A stretch of DNA of 8,909 bases from JBAROU01 sp049642385 (GCA_049642385.1 JBAROU010000168.1:1-8909), one strand, 5' to 3'; counted from the stretch's first letter, positions 1-6,370 are shown. The notes: a model not told the origin generated them from the sequence alone. Made by a program: numbers and translations.

Positions 1-114
1 GTATCGTTCATGGCGGTACTAGAGCTGATCAAGTCGCTTCGGCTGCGAGCAGAGCAAGACGACGTCTTCGGCGACATCAACCTACTCGCGCTGGAACAGG
101 AAGCGAACTTCTAG
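1..114 (+). CDS. scpA: ScpA-like segregation and condensation protein, C-terminal end (5' truncated)
   Basis: Reading from base 1 in frame gives 37 residues and a TAG stop at 112-114. The text VSFMAVLELIKSLRLRAEQD followed by a DVFGDINL stretch is the usual C-terminal end of the ScpA kleisin: a helix with F-x-A-x-LEL, a short basic stretch, then acidic residues and FG-[DE]-I. In the family this winged-helix end binds the head of SMC, so that ScpA, ScpB and SMC form the bacterial condensin that organises the chromosome for segregation. Only the tail is present, so the start, length and any scpB neighbour lie outside the window. The stop overlaps the stop of the convergent diguanylate cyclase gene by 4 bp. 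A different winged-helix protein cannot be fully excluded on 37 residues, but the match of motif order is good. Confidence 0.75.
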   Translation, partial: VSFMAVLELIKSLRLRAEQDDVFGDINLLALEQEANF

Positions 115-1784
115 GCCGCGACGTTCGTCGGTAGCGGTGCAGCCTCAACGCGATCACGCCCGTTCTCCTTCGCGCGATAGAGCGACTTGTCGGCCCGCTC
201 GAGTAGCTCCGGGGAGTCGGTGAAGGTATCAGGCGTCGCTTGTGCGACACCGATGCTGATCGTCATCCGTACCGGTTTGGGTACATTCGTATGAGCGAAG
301 TCCGTATCACTGAGGGTTGACCGGAAGCGGTTGGCGAAGCCTGTTGCATCGACAAGGTTCGTCGACGGCAAAATGAACACGAACTCGTCCCCTCCCCAGC
401 GGCCGACGAAGTCCGAAGTGCGGCAGGCCTGACGCGCGACGGTCGCGACGAAGCGGAGCGCATCGTCGCCCGTCTGATGGCCAAACCCATCGTTGATCTC
501 CTTGAAGTGATCGATGTCGGCCATGGCGACCGTGACAGGCTGCTGATAGCGGCCCGAGCGAGCGCACTCGGCCTCCATCGCCTCTTCGATATACCGACGG
601 TTTGGCAGCCCTGTGAGCGCATCAGTACGGGCGAGCAAGTGTTCCACCCTGCTCGCGGCTTCGAGCTTCTCTGCATAGTGCCGAAGCTCATCCGGCGATG
701 CTTCCAGATCATGGTAGAGCCGCAGGCCTTTGATGGTCGTCGCTGCTTGAGAAACCAGGGCGTGCAGGAGATCGACTTCCTGCTGTGAGAACTCTCGCTT
801 TGTCGAGGAAGAGAACGCCGCCAGCCCGAGCGCTGTGTTCTGGAACATGATCGGGAACAAGGCCGTCGAAATAATGTGTGCGCGCACATAGTACGCGCGG
901 AGTTGAGCGAACCTCTCCATGTGAGGCTGAAGCTCTGGCATGTCATCGAGTTCTGGAGACAGTACGTCTGACATCAGGAACGGGTGTCCCCAGCGAACGA
1001 GATCTCGGAGAAACGCGCCCTCGTCAGTCGTCTGCTTGGCAGGCTCGTGTGTCCGGCTGTCAGTTGAGCCATAGCGGCCTTGCCGGAACAGCGTGGCTGT
1101 CTCCGTGCCGGAGTAGCGCGCGATGTTCACGGCGCGTTCGGTCGCAGTATCCAGCGCATCGTTGTACAGCGTGATCATGACCCAGTCGAAGCCCGATGCT
1201 TTGGCAAGAGCTGTAGCCACGGATTCCAAGACGTGGTCCATCTCGCTCGCTTCGTTGAACGCTTTTGAGACGTCGGCTAGCGCCGTGAGCTGCTGGCGTT
1301 GGCGGGCACGCCGTTGCGTATCGATCACGTTCGCAACGAGATATGCCAGCATCGGCCGCGCGGCGATCACGAAATCGATCTGCGCCTGACTGAGCCCATT
1401 GGGCCACGGGCCGCGGACGATCAAAAGGTCAGAGTTGCTCTCATCTCCTGGCAAGGCGCTCCCCAGATGGGTGCTGGGCAGGTCCGGAATGATATCCCTC
1501 CCGCTTTGCACGATTCGCTCGGCGGCATCGAAGAGGCCGGCTGAAATCCCTGGGTTCGCAGCGAACGTCTGCCTGATGATCCAGTAGCCCTTCTGTTTGA
1601 TTTCGTACGTGGTAGGGTCGTCGTCTGAACCCAATCGAACGAAGTGAGGATCTCCCGCTTGGAGGACGTACGCATCGCTGGCGCGAAGTGTCTTCGCGGC
1701 GATGTCACAGGCTTGGCGTACCTGGTCGACATCCGGGCTCGATGCCGTGGATATGCGAGAAAGTTCTGCAAGGCTTTCGAGCAT
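111..1784 (-). CDS. Diguanylate cyclase with GAF-type sensor region and GGDEF domain
   Basis: 557 residues. The C-terminal GGDEF domain (about 385-548) makes cyclic di-GMP from two GTP. It opens with DALTGLPNRR (388-397) and keeps ADIDHFK (422-428, metal ligand D423), N431 and D440 for guanine binding, and the active loop GGDEF at 464-468. An RTSD at 455-458, exactly five residues before GGDEF, is an intact inhibitory I-site, so product feedback is expected. Residues about 165-355 look like a GAF domain (hydrophobic core, ...FPIMFQNTALGLAAFSSSTK... near 310-329, then a helix). Residues 1-155 may be a second, diverged GAF. A heptad-like helix (about 355-387) joins sensor to catalytic domain. 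There are no membrane segments or EAL domain, so it is a cytoplasmic cyclase with an unknown ligand. The start has an AGAAGGG ribosome site 7 nt upstream. Base composition is somewhat less GC-rich than in the ribF and fusA-like genes. Confidence 0.95.
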   Translation of the reverse strand: MLESLAELSRISTASSPDVDQVRQACDIAAKTLRASDAYVLQAGDPHFVRLGSDDDPTTYEIKQKGYWIIRQTFAANPGISAGLFDAAERIVQSGRDIIPDLPSTHLGSALPGDESNSDLLIVRGPWPNGLSQAQIDFVIAARPMLAYLVANVIDTQRRARQRQQLTALADVSKAFNEASEMDHVLESVATALAKASGFDWVMITLYNDALDTATERAVNIARYSGTETATLFRQGRYGSTDSRTHEPAKQTTDEGAFLRDLVRWGHPFLMSDVLSPELDDMPELQPHMERFAQLRAYYVRAHIISTALFPIMFQNTALGLAAFSSSTKREFSQQEVDLLHALVSQAATTIKGLRLYHDLEASPDELRHYAEKLEAASRVEHLLARTDALTGLPNRRYIEEAMEAECARSGRYQQPVTVAMADIDHFKEINDGFGHQTGDDALRFVATVARQACRTSDFVGRWGGDEFVFILPSTNLVDATGFANRFRSTLSDTDFAHTNVPKPVRMTISIGVAQATPDTFTDSPELLERADKSLYRAKENGRDRVEAAPLPTNVAA

Positions 1785-1795
1785 GTGTTGCCCTT
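1785..1795 (-). promoter_or_regulatory. Ribosome binding site of the diguanylate cyclase gene
   Basis: On the minus strand AGAAGGGCAACAC precedes the ATG at 1784-1782, so a purine-rich Shine-Dalgarno core sits about 6-7 nt before the start. This favours this ATG over an in-frame codon further upstream. I did not find a convincing -35/-10 pair for this gene in the 1785-1912 gap. Confidence 0.55.
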
Positions 1796-1898
1796 CTGCC
1801 GCAAGCGGGCCTGTTCCTATGATCGGCTATTGACGGACTGGCTTGAGATGACAGCTGCATCTTGGGCAATCCGACGCTAGGAGAGAGCTCCGCATAGA

Positions 1899-1916
1899 CT
1901 AGGTGGAGACACCTAG
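1899..1916. other. Small inverted repeat overlapping the stop of the VanZ-like gene
   Basis: CTAGGTG (1899-1905), loop GAGA (1906-1909), CACCTAG (1910-1916): a 7-bp perfect stem that includes the TAG stop codon (minus strand, 1915-1913) of the VanZ-like gene. Neither side has a run of T, so it is a weak candidate for a 3'-end hairpin rather than a proven terminator. The rest of the 1785-1912 gap shows nothing else I can support. Confidence 0.35.
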
Positions 1917-2386
1917 GGGTCTTGTCGGGCGCCCACGATGCGCTGGCGGGTTGCCCAGAGCTTGTCTACCACCAGTACGATCGCGATGCCCAGCGCCGCT
2001 CCCAGGGCATCGACACCGAGGTCCTGCTCCGAAGCGGTGCGCCCGGTCACGAATGCCTGGTGTACCTCGTCGCTGGCGCCGTAGAGCACCGTGAGCGCGA
2101 AGATGACCGTCACGAGCACCCAGCTCGGGCAGCGCACTGGCCTTCGGAGGCCGCCGTTCAACGCCCAGGCGAGGAGCGTCGCGAGCGCGCCATAGAGCGC
2201 CAGGTGCGAGCCGATCGCCTCCGCCGTGCTGGCCGTGCGGCCAAGAGGCGCGGCCTGTTGCGAGAGGTAGAAGATCAGCGTCATCCAAGCGACCGCTGGA
2301 AGCCAGAACGCCCAACGCAACGGCGGCCAGCGCGAGGTCTCCTTGACCCGCGTTCGGCCCCATGCTAGCATCCCCGATAGAATCAC
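1913..2386 (-). CDS. VanZ-like family small membrane protein
   Basis: About 157 residues when started at the GTG at 2386-2384, which has GAGG 9 nt upstream. An ATG start at 2371 (152 residues) is the alternative but has no clear ribosome site at a normal distance. The frame stays open further upstream, but that part overlaps the divergent leader and looks non-coding. Four hydrophobic helices are visible: about residues 23-41 (WAFWLPAVAWMTLIFYLS), 60-78, 89-103 and 124-142. Between helices 3 and 4 is the VanZ signature YGASDEVHQAFVTGR (102-116), with conserved D106, E107, H109, Q110 and R116, then D122 before the last helix. VanZ of the vancomycin cluster gives low-level teicoplanin resistance. 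The stand-alone VanZ-like proteins common in bacteria have no settled role, so resistance should not be inferred. No van genes or other glycopeptide genes lie nearby. Confidence 0.85.
   Translation of the reverse strand: MILSGMLAWGRTRVKETSRWPPLRWAFWLPAVAWMTLIFYLSQQAAPLGRTASTAEAIGSHLALYGALATLLAWALNGGLRRPVRCPSWVLVTVIFALTVLYGASDEVHQAFVTGRTASEQDLGVDALGAALGIAIVLVVDKLWATRQRIVGARQDP
2343..2371 (+). promoter_or_regulatory. Candidate sigma70-type promoter for the URO-D/ribF/tyrS operon
   Basis: TTGACC (2343-2348, 5 of 6 to the -35 consensus), a 17-bp spacer, and TAGCAT (2366-2371, 4 of 6 to the -10 consensus). It would start transcription near 2378 and leave a leader of about 79 nt before the ATG at 2457. 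It overlaps the 5' codons of the divergent VanZ-like gene. It is the only well-spaced pair I found in this gap, but the assignment is by eye. Confidence 0.4.
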
Positions 2387-2405
2387 GCGCGTTGACCTCG
2401 TGTAG

Positions 2406-2433
2406 GAGAGGGGTGGTTGCCCCTCTCTGTTTT
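2406..2433 (+). terminator. Terminator-like hairpin in the leader of the URO-D/ribF/tyrS operon (possible attenuator)
   Basis: GAGAGGGG (2406-2413), loop TGGTTG, CCCCTCTC (2420-2427): an 8-bp perfect, mostly G-C stem, extended by a G·U pair, followed by TGTTTTCT. The T-rich side is only on the plus strand. The two upstream genes are on the minus strand, so there is no plus-strand gene to terminate. The hairpin lies 24 nt before the operon's first ATG. It is therefore either a transcription attenuator of this operon or a dispersed stem-loop with no such role. Confidence 0.5.
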
Positions 2434-2456
2434 CTAAACGGGCCAGAGCGGCAAAC

Positions 2457-3455
2457 ATGACCAAGATGACCAAACGAGAGCGCGTGCTGGCCGCCCTTCG
2501 AGGCGAAGAGGTCGACCGCGTGCCGGTCAGCTTCTGGGGCCATGACTTCTTGCGCGAATGGACGGCCGAAGGCCTGGCGGAGGCTATGCTCGACTCGGTT
2601 CGAACATACGAGTACGACTATCTGAAGGTGAACCCGCGCACCACGTACTTCTCCGAGGCGTGGGGGTGCCGCTACCGACCCTCTGGCGACGATGTCCATT
2701 CTCCCGAAGTCGTGAGCTGGACGCTGCACGAGGCAAGCGACCTCGATGCCGTCGAGCCGGTGGATGTGCGAGCCGGCGCATTCGGCGAACAGCTCGAGGC
2801 GCTGCGCCTCATCGGTACTGGGCTGGGCGGCGACGTACCGTTCGTCCAGACGGTGTTCTCGCCGCTCTCGGTCGTCAGCCGGATGGCGAACGGACAGGAG
2901 CCCGTCAAACGATGGATGGTGGAAGCGCCGGACGCGCTGCACAAGGCGCTCACTGCCGTGACTGAGACGCTCGCCTCGTACTCGCAGGCATGTATCGAGG
3001 CCGGCGCCGGCGGCATCTTCTTCGCGACGACAGAGTGGGGCACCCGCGACGTCTGCTCGAACGATGAGTACGACGCCTTCGGTCGCCGGTACGATGTTCG
3101 TGTACTGGAGGCGGTGCAGGGCGCACCGTTCAACGTTTTGCACGTCTGCCGGCCGAACAACATGCTCTACGACCTGCTCGATTACCCTGCAGCGGCGGTG
3201 AACTGGGCGATGCACGCTCCGGGCAACGCCTCGCTTGCTGATGCGCTGACGAAGATGGACAAAGCTGTGATGGGCGGCATCGACGAGCGTCATGCGCTGC
3301 TCACCGGCTCACCGGGCGACGTGCGTGCGCAGGCGCAGGAAGCGCTGCGTCAGACGGACGGCAGGCGCTTCCTGCTCGCGCCCGGCTGCTCGATACCGCC
3401 GCAGACGCCGCCCGGGAACATCCGCGCGGCGGTGGACGCGGCGCGGGGCGCCTGA
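2457..3455 (+). CDS. Uroporphyrinogen decarboxylase (URO-D) family protein, methyltransferase-like
   Basis: 332 residues, the usual length of the URO-D fold (a TIM barrel). The start KRERVLAALRGEEVDRVPVS (6-25) and the end APGCSIPPQTPPGNIRA (308-324) are typical of this superfamily. The true HemE signature R-x-P-V-W-x-M-R-Q-A-G-R is absent: here DRVPVSFWGHDF (20-31) takes its place. Haem synthesis is therefore unlikely. H229-x-C231 (LHVCRPNN) and C311 (APGC) match the His-x-Cys...Cys zinc set of the corrinoid-linked methyltransferases MtaA, MtbA and CmuA, which bind a thiol substrate such as coenzyme M through zinc. A methyl-transfer role from a corrinoid to a thiol is therefore the best guess. 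No corrinoid protein gene is next to it and the substrate is unknown. It is the first gene of an operon: its TGA overlaps the ribF ATG by one base (TGATG). The ribosome site is weak (AGAGCGG about 5 nt before the ATG). An in-frame ATG at 2466 is possible. Confidence 0.85.
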   Translation: MTKMTKRERVLAALRGEEVDRVPVSFWGHDFLREWTAEGLAEAMLDSVRTYEYDYLKVNPRTTYFSEAWGCRYRPSGDDVHSPEVVSWTLHEASDLDAVEPVDVRAGAFGEQLEALRLIGTGLGGDVPFVQTVFSPLSVVSRMANGQEPVKRWMVEAPDALHKALTAVTETLASYSQACIEAGAGGIFFATTEWGTRDVCSNDEYDAFGRRYDVRVLEAVQGAPFNVLHVCRPNNMLYDLLDYPAAAVNWAMHAPGNASLADALTKMDKAVMGGIDERHALLTGSPGDVRAQAQEALRQTDGRRFLLAPGCSIPPQTPPGNIRAAVDAARGA

Positions 3456-4393
3456 TGAGCACCCAACTGGCCCGCGAGGAGCTAAGCCGGGCGGCGGCCG
3501 GCCGGCCGAGCGCGGTCACGCTCGGCAAGTTCGACGGCGTGCACCGCGGTCATCAACACCTCGTAGGCGTGCTGCTCGAGCACGCGCGTGCGAACGACCT
3601 GGCGAGCGTCGTCGTGACGCTCCACCCGCATCCGATCACGGTGCTGCGTCCGGGGACGCTGGTCACATACCTCTGCTCACTGGAGGAGCGCGTCGCGCAC
3701 CTGCGCGAGCAGGGCGTCGACCGGGTGGGCGTGCTCTCCTTCACGTCGGAGCTGGCGCAGCTTTCGTATCGAGAGTTTATGCGTCTGCTCATCGATCAGC
3801 TCGACTTGCGCCTATTGCTCGTGGGGGCAGACTTCGCCGTAGGGCGCGATCGAGCGGGCAACGTCGATGCGCTGCGGGCGCTGGGTGAGGAGCGCGGCTT
3901 TGTCGTCGAGACGCTGCCGCTGCTCACGGAGCACGACGCGAAGGTCGGCTCCGGCGCCGTGCGCGAGGCTCTCGTAGCGGGCGATATGGAGTCGGTGGCT
4001 CGTCTGTTGGGCCGGCCGTTCGCGCTACGCGGGCCCGTCGTGCGCGGCGCCGAGCGCGGGCGCACCATCGGCTTTCCCACTGCGAACATCGCGGTGGCGC
4101 CCGACCTGGCGCTGCCCAAGTTCGGCGTGTACGTCACCCGTGCCTATGTAGGTGAGAGCGCGTACGATTCGGTGACGAACATCGGGCAGAGGCCCACGTT
4201 CGACGAACAGCGGCCGACCATCGAGGTGCACGTGCTCGACTTCGACGGAGACCTGTACGAACGCGAGATGCGCATCGAGCTGCTGCACCGCCTGCGCGAC
4301 GAGCAGCGCTTCTCCGGCCCCGAGGAGCTGATCGCGCAGATCCAGCGCGACGTTGCTGCGGCGCACGAGTACTTCCAGCGGGCGCAGTTATGA
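3455..4393 (+). CDS. ribF: Bifunctional riboflavin kinase / FMN adenylyltransferase RibF
   Basis: 312 residues, the normal RibF length. It converts riboflavin to FMN and then FMN to FAD in the cytoplasm. The N-terminal adenylyltransferase domain (about 1-180) has GKFDGVHRGHQ (24-34), HPHP (57-60), GADFAVGRDRAG (124-135) and GSGAVREAL (165-173, the equivalent of ISSTxIR). The C-terminal kinase domain (about 183-310) has GRPFALRGPVVRG (186-198), GRTIGFPTAN (202-211), NIGQRPTF (242-249) and the catalytic glutamate E257 in EVHVLDF. Both halves look complete, so both activities are expected. The start codon overlaps the stop of the URO-D family gene by one base, and its own stop overlaps the tyrS start (ATGA, 4390-4393). 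This makes it the middle gene of a translationally coupled trio. No FMN riboswitch is seen upstream, as the gene is internal to the operon. Confidence 0.97.
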   Translation: MSTQLAREELSRAAAGRPSAVTLGKFDGVHRGHQHLVGVLLEHARANDLASVVVTLHPHPITVLRPGTLVTYLCSLEERVAHLREQGVDRVGVLSFTSELAQLSYREFMRLLIDQLDLRLLLVGADFAVGRDRAGNVDALRALGEERGFVVETLPLLTEHDAKVGSGAVREALVAGDMESVARLLGRPFALRGPVVRGAERGRTIGFPTANIAVAPDLALPKFGVYVTRAYVGESAYDSVTNIGQRPTFDEQRPTIEVHVLDFDGDLYEREMRIELLHRLRDEQRFSGPEELIAQIQRDVAAAHEYFQRAQL

Positions 4394-5709
4394 GCAAGCG
4401 GAGCGCGGATCTGGAGTACATCCTGCGTCGCGGCGTCATCGATATCATTCCGGAGCAAGAGTTCATCGAGGCGCTGGAGTCCGGGCGCAAGCTGCGTCTG
4501 AAGTTCGGCCTCGACCCGAGCAAGCCGGACCTGCACATCGGCCACGGCGTGCTGCTGCGCAAGCTGCGCCGGCTGCAAGACATGGGGCACCAGGTGGTGC
4601 TCATCGTGGGCGACTGGACGGCCCGGATCGGTGACCCCAGCGGGCAGTCGCTCATGCGCCCGATGCTCACCGCCGACGAGGTGCGCGCGAACGCGGAGAC
4701 CTACATGCGCCAGTTCTTTCACGTCGTCGATCGGGAGAAGACAGAAATCCGCTGGCAGAGCGAGTGGTTCGACTCGTTCACGCTGGAGGACGTCGTGCGC
4801 CTCGCGGCGCGCTTTACCGTCGCGCAGATGCTCCAGCGCGAAGACTTCCGGGAGCGCTACGACGCCGGCAAGCCGCTGGGCATCCACGAGCTGTTCTACC
4901 CGCTGCTCCAGGCATACGACTCGGTCGCCATCGAGGCGGATGTGGAGTTCGGCGGCTCCGACCAGCGCTTCAACCTGCTGGTGGGGCGCGAGCTGCAGGA
5001 GGAGATGGGCCAGCGGCCGCAGGTGTGCTTCATCATGAACCTGCTCGTGGGCACGGACGGTCACCAGAAGATGAGTAAGAGCGTCCGCAACACGATTGAC
5101 TTTGAGGACCCGCCGAACGAGCAGTACGGCAAGACGATGTCGCTGCCGGACAGCGCCCTCATCGAGTATCTCGAACTCGCCACGGACATCCCGGACGAGG
5201 AGCTCGAGAAAATTCGTAAACAGATCGAAGACGGAGTAAACCCGAAGGGTTTCAAGAAGAGGCTGGCTTGGGAGATCGTCGCCCAGTTCCACGGCGAAGC
5301 CGCGGCGCGGGAGGCGGAGACGGAGTTTGAGCGCAGGCACGAACGTGACGAGCTGCCCAGTGAGCCTTCCGCTGAGGAACGAATGGCCGCACAGCTCAGA
5401 GACCTCTTCGAACAAGAGGGCGGCAAGTTGCGAATTCGGGAGGTTTCACGCAGTTACAAAGAACTCTTGGTTCCATTTTCTCATCCCGCGGGATTGGATC
5501 TGCCAACGCTGTCAAGGATCTTGGCCGCGAGCGGGCTGGTGGCCAGTATCTCCCAAGCGCGTCGCCTTGTGCGGGAAGGGGCGATTGAGCTGAATGGAAA
5601 ACGGTTGATGGATGAACACGACTACTGGTCTGATGATTTCGTAGACGGGGCTGTCATCCGCGTCGGCAAGCACCGCTTCCTCCGCATCGTAGACGCCGAT
5701 ATGGTGTAG
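4390..5709 (+). CDS. tyrS: Tyrosyl-tRNA synthetase, HIGH/KMSKS type with S4 domain
   Basis: 439 residues, slightly longer than the usual 400-430. A class I synthetase that charges tRNA-Tyr. The Rossmann catalytic domain carries LKFGLDPSKPDLHIGHG (37-53) with HIGH at 49-52, GDWTARIGDPSG (74-85), GIHELFYPLLQAYDS (164-178), GGSDQ (188-192) and KMSKS at 227-231. This pattern is that of the second bacterial TyrRS subgroup (TyrZ-like) rather than that of E. coli TyrS. The middle helical anticodon-binding part is at about 235-330. The C-terminal S4 RNA-binding domain (about 370-435) has ARRLVREGAIELNGKRL (390-406). The ATG overlaps the end of ribF by 4 nt. The TAG stop is inside a 12-bp-stem palindrome. 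Local base composition falls from about 70% GC in the catalytic part to about 43-53% in stretches of the C-terminal part (for example 5161-5280, 5401-5520 and 5581-5640). Confidence 0.97.
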   Translation: MSKRSADLEYILRRGVIDIIPEQEFIEALESGRKLRLKFGLDPSKPDLHIGHGVLLRKLRRLQDMGHQVVLIVGDWTARIGDPSGQSLMRPMLTADEVRANAETYMRQFFHVVDREKTEIRWQSEWFDSFTLEDVVRLAARFTVAQMLQREDFRERYDAGKPLGIHELFYPLLQAYDSVAIEADVEFGGSDQRFNLLVGRELQEEMGQRPQVCFIMNLLVGTDGHQKMSKSVRNTIDFEDPPNEQYGKTMSLPDSALIEYLELATDIPDEELEKIRKQIEDGVNPKGFKKRLAWEIVAQFHGEAAAREAETEFERRHERDELPSEPSAEERMAAQLRDLFEQEGGKLRIREVSRSYKELLVPFSHPAGLDLPTLSRILAASGLVASISQARRLVREGAIELNGKRLMDEHDYWSDDFVDGAVIRVGKHRFLRIVDADMV

Positions 5710-5733
5710 GGGCGATCGCGAATCGCCCCTACA
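5705..5733. repeat. GTAGGGGCG-type palindrome at the tyrS stop codon
   Basis: TGTAGGGGCGAT (5705-5716), loop CGCGA, ATCGCCCCTACA (5722-5733): a 12-bp perfect stem. It begins in the last tyrS sense codon and contains its TAG stop (5707-5709). There is no run of T after it, so it is not a classical intrinsic terminator, although a strong 3' hairpin is likely in the transcript. From memory, similar GTAGGGGCG...CGCCCCTAC palindromes occur as dispersed repeats in several bacterial genomes. Only one copy is in this window. The remaining bases to 5815 hold the ribosome site of the next gene and a weak extended -10-like TGCTACGCT (5769-5777) without a matching -35. Confidence 0.6.
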
Positions 5734-5800
5734 TTCGTGCGTACCCCCTCGCATCACGTCTCGCTGCGTGCTACGCTGAAGTCGATAGGATTCTGGGGCA

Positions 5801-5807
5801 GGGGAGG
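5801..5807 (+). promoter_or_regulatory. Strong ribosome binding site of the acidic hypothetical gene
   Basis: GGGGAGG (5801-5807) is 8 nt before the ATG at 5816-5818. It is the best Shine-Dalgarno match seen in the window. It fixes the start of the following gene and supports the view that it is translated. Confidence 0.75.
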
Positions 5808-5815
5808 AACGCGCG

Positions 5816-6295
5816 ATGGATTCTGAGTTCCGCATCGATGTCAGCGAGGTACAGCGCAGCGTTGAGCTGGGTGAGATCGTCGCGTTGTACTTCCCCCTTC
5901 TGCGCAAGACGCTTCTGATGGACACGCGTACCAGCGGCATCGATGGGCCGATGATCAAGGTCGTGCCGATGGCGTCGTCACCGGAGGAGCGCTTCCGAGA
6001 GCTGATGCGCATGCGGCCGCGCTTTCCCAAACCGGAGAGCATCACGCTCATCCCATGGCCTAAGTACGTTGCGAGCCTGGTGCGGCTCGAGGTGTGGGAC
6101 GCGATCGTGCGTCGCTACATCGAGGTGGGTCCGCCGGACATCGTGCGCCAGTGCGATGAATGTCTCCAGGAGCTCTATCGCGCGGAGCAGGAAGAGCTAC
6201 GCAACGCCATCGTCGGCGAGAACTACGAGACCCTCTGGGACCGCGAAGGTTCGCACGAGGAGGCCGAAGTCGATGATGAGGACGACGACACGTAA
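5816..6295 (+). CDS. Conserved-looking hypothetical protein with acidic tail
   Basis: 159 residues. I do not recognise a family. The first 70 residues are a mixed hydrophobic and charged region (GEIVALYFPLLRKTLLMDTR, 19-38), followed by PRFPKPESITLIPWPKYV (68-85). Then come helical stretches (about 86-132) and a strongly acidic end (EEAEVDDEDDD, 148-158). One C-x-x-C pair (C113, C116 in QCDEC) could form a disulfide or half of a metal site. There is no signal peptide and no membrane segment. The strong ribosome site, typical codon use and a dedicated terminator at 6320-6350 show that it is a real gene. It is not overlapped with tyrS (106-nt gap with a palindrome) and is probably its own transcript. 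A regulatory or protein-binding role is possible but has no direct support. Confidence 0.8.
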   Translation: MDSEFRIDVSEVQRSVELGEIVALYFPLLRKTLLMDTRTSGIDGPMIKVVPMASSPEERFRELMRMRPRFPKPESITLIPWPKYVASLVRLEVWDAIVRRYIEVGPPDIVRQCDECLQELYRAEQEELRNAIVGENYETLWDREGSHEEAEVDDEDDDT

Positions 6296-6319
6296 GTCAA
6301 CACGGAACCTGAGATCATG

Positions 6320-6350
6320 AACGGGCGACCGATCGGTCGCCCGTTTTGTT
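6320..6350 (+). terminator. Intrinsic terminator after the acidic hypothetical gene
   Basis: AACGGGCGACC, GATC, GGTCGCCCGTT (6320-6345): an 11-bp stem with the loop GATC, the whole being a perfect 26-base palindrome. The T-rich tail TTTGTT follows on the plus strand only. It begins 25 nt after the stop at 6295, in the gap between convergent genes, and is a textbook Rho-independent terminator for the plus strand. The minus-strand reading has no T run. Confidence 0.85.
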
Positions 6351-6370
6351 GTCCGGGAATCTCATGACTC

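Noticed and set aside
1913..2386. Glycopeptide resistance gene, from the VanZ similarity
   Set aside because: VanZ-like proteins are widespread and mostly of unknown role. No vanHAX-type or regulatory genes are nearby.
2406..2430. Possible T-box element, because AGGGGTGGTTGCC loosely resembles the T-box sequence and tyrS is downstream
   Set aside because: The similarity is fully explained by the 8-bp hairpin. The leader is too short for Stem I, no specifier loop is seen, the T-box core is not intact, and tyrS is the third gene, not the first.
1899..3293. Long open frame on the minus strand opposite the VanZ-like 3' region and the URO-D gene (464 codons)
   Set aside because: Its product is rich in Arg, Ala, His and Val with no family motif, and it runs through two genes with clear motifs. 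It is a shadow frame of high-GC coding sequence.
2457..3455. HemE, haem-synthesis uroporphyrinogen decarboxylase
   Set aside because: The N-terminal arginine signature needed for binding the substrate's carboxylates is absent, and the His-x-Cys...Cys pattern points to the methyltransferase side of the family.
3292..3888. Open frame on the plus strand across the URO-D/ribF junction (198 codons)
   Set aside because: It overlaps both genes in another frame, and its Arg/Ala/Pro-rich product is typical of an off-frame reading of GC-rich DNA.
4144..5415. Long open frame on the minus strand opposite tyrS (423 codons)
   Set aside because: It is antisense to a tyrS with HIGH, KMSKS and S4 motifs, and its Leu/Arg/His-rich product matches no family I know.
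5705..5733. Cyanobacterial HIP1 element, because GCGATCGC is present
   Set aside because: It is one octamer within a longer palindrome, and the gene content and composition do not suggest a cyanobacterium.
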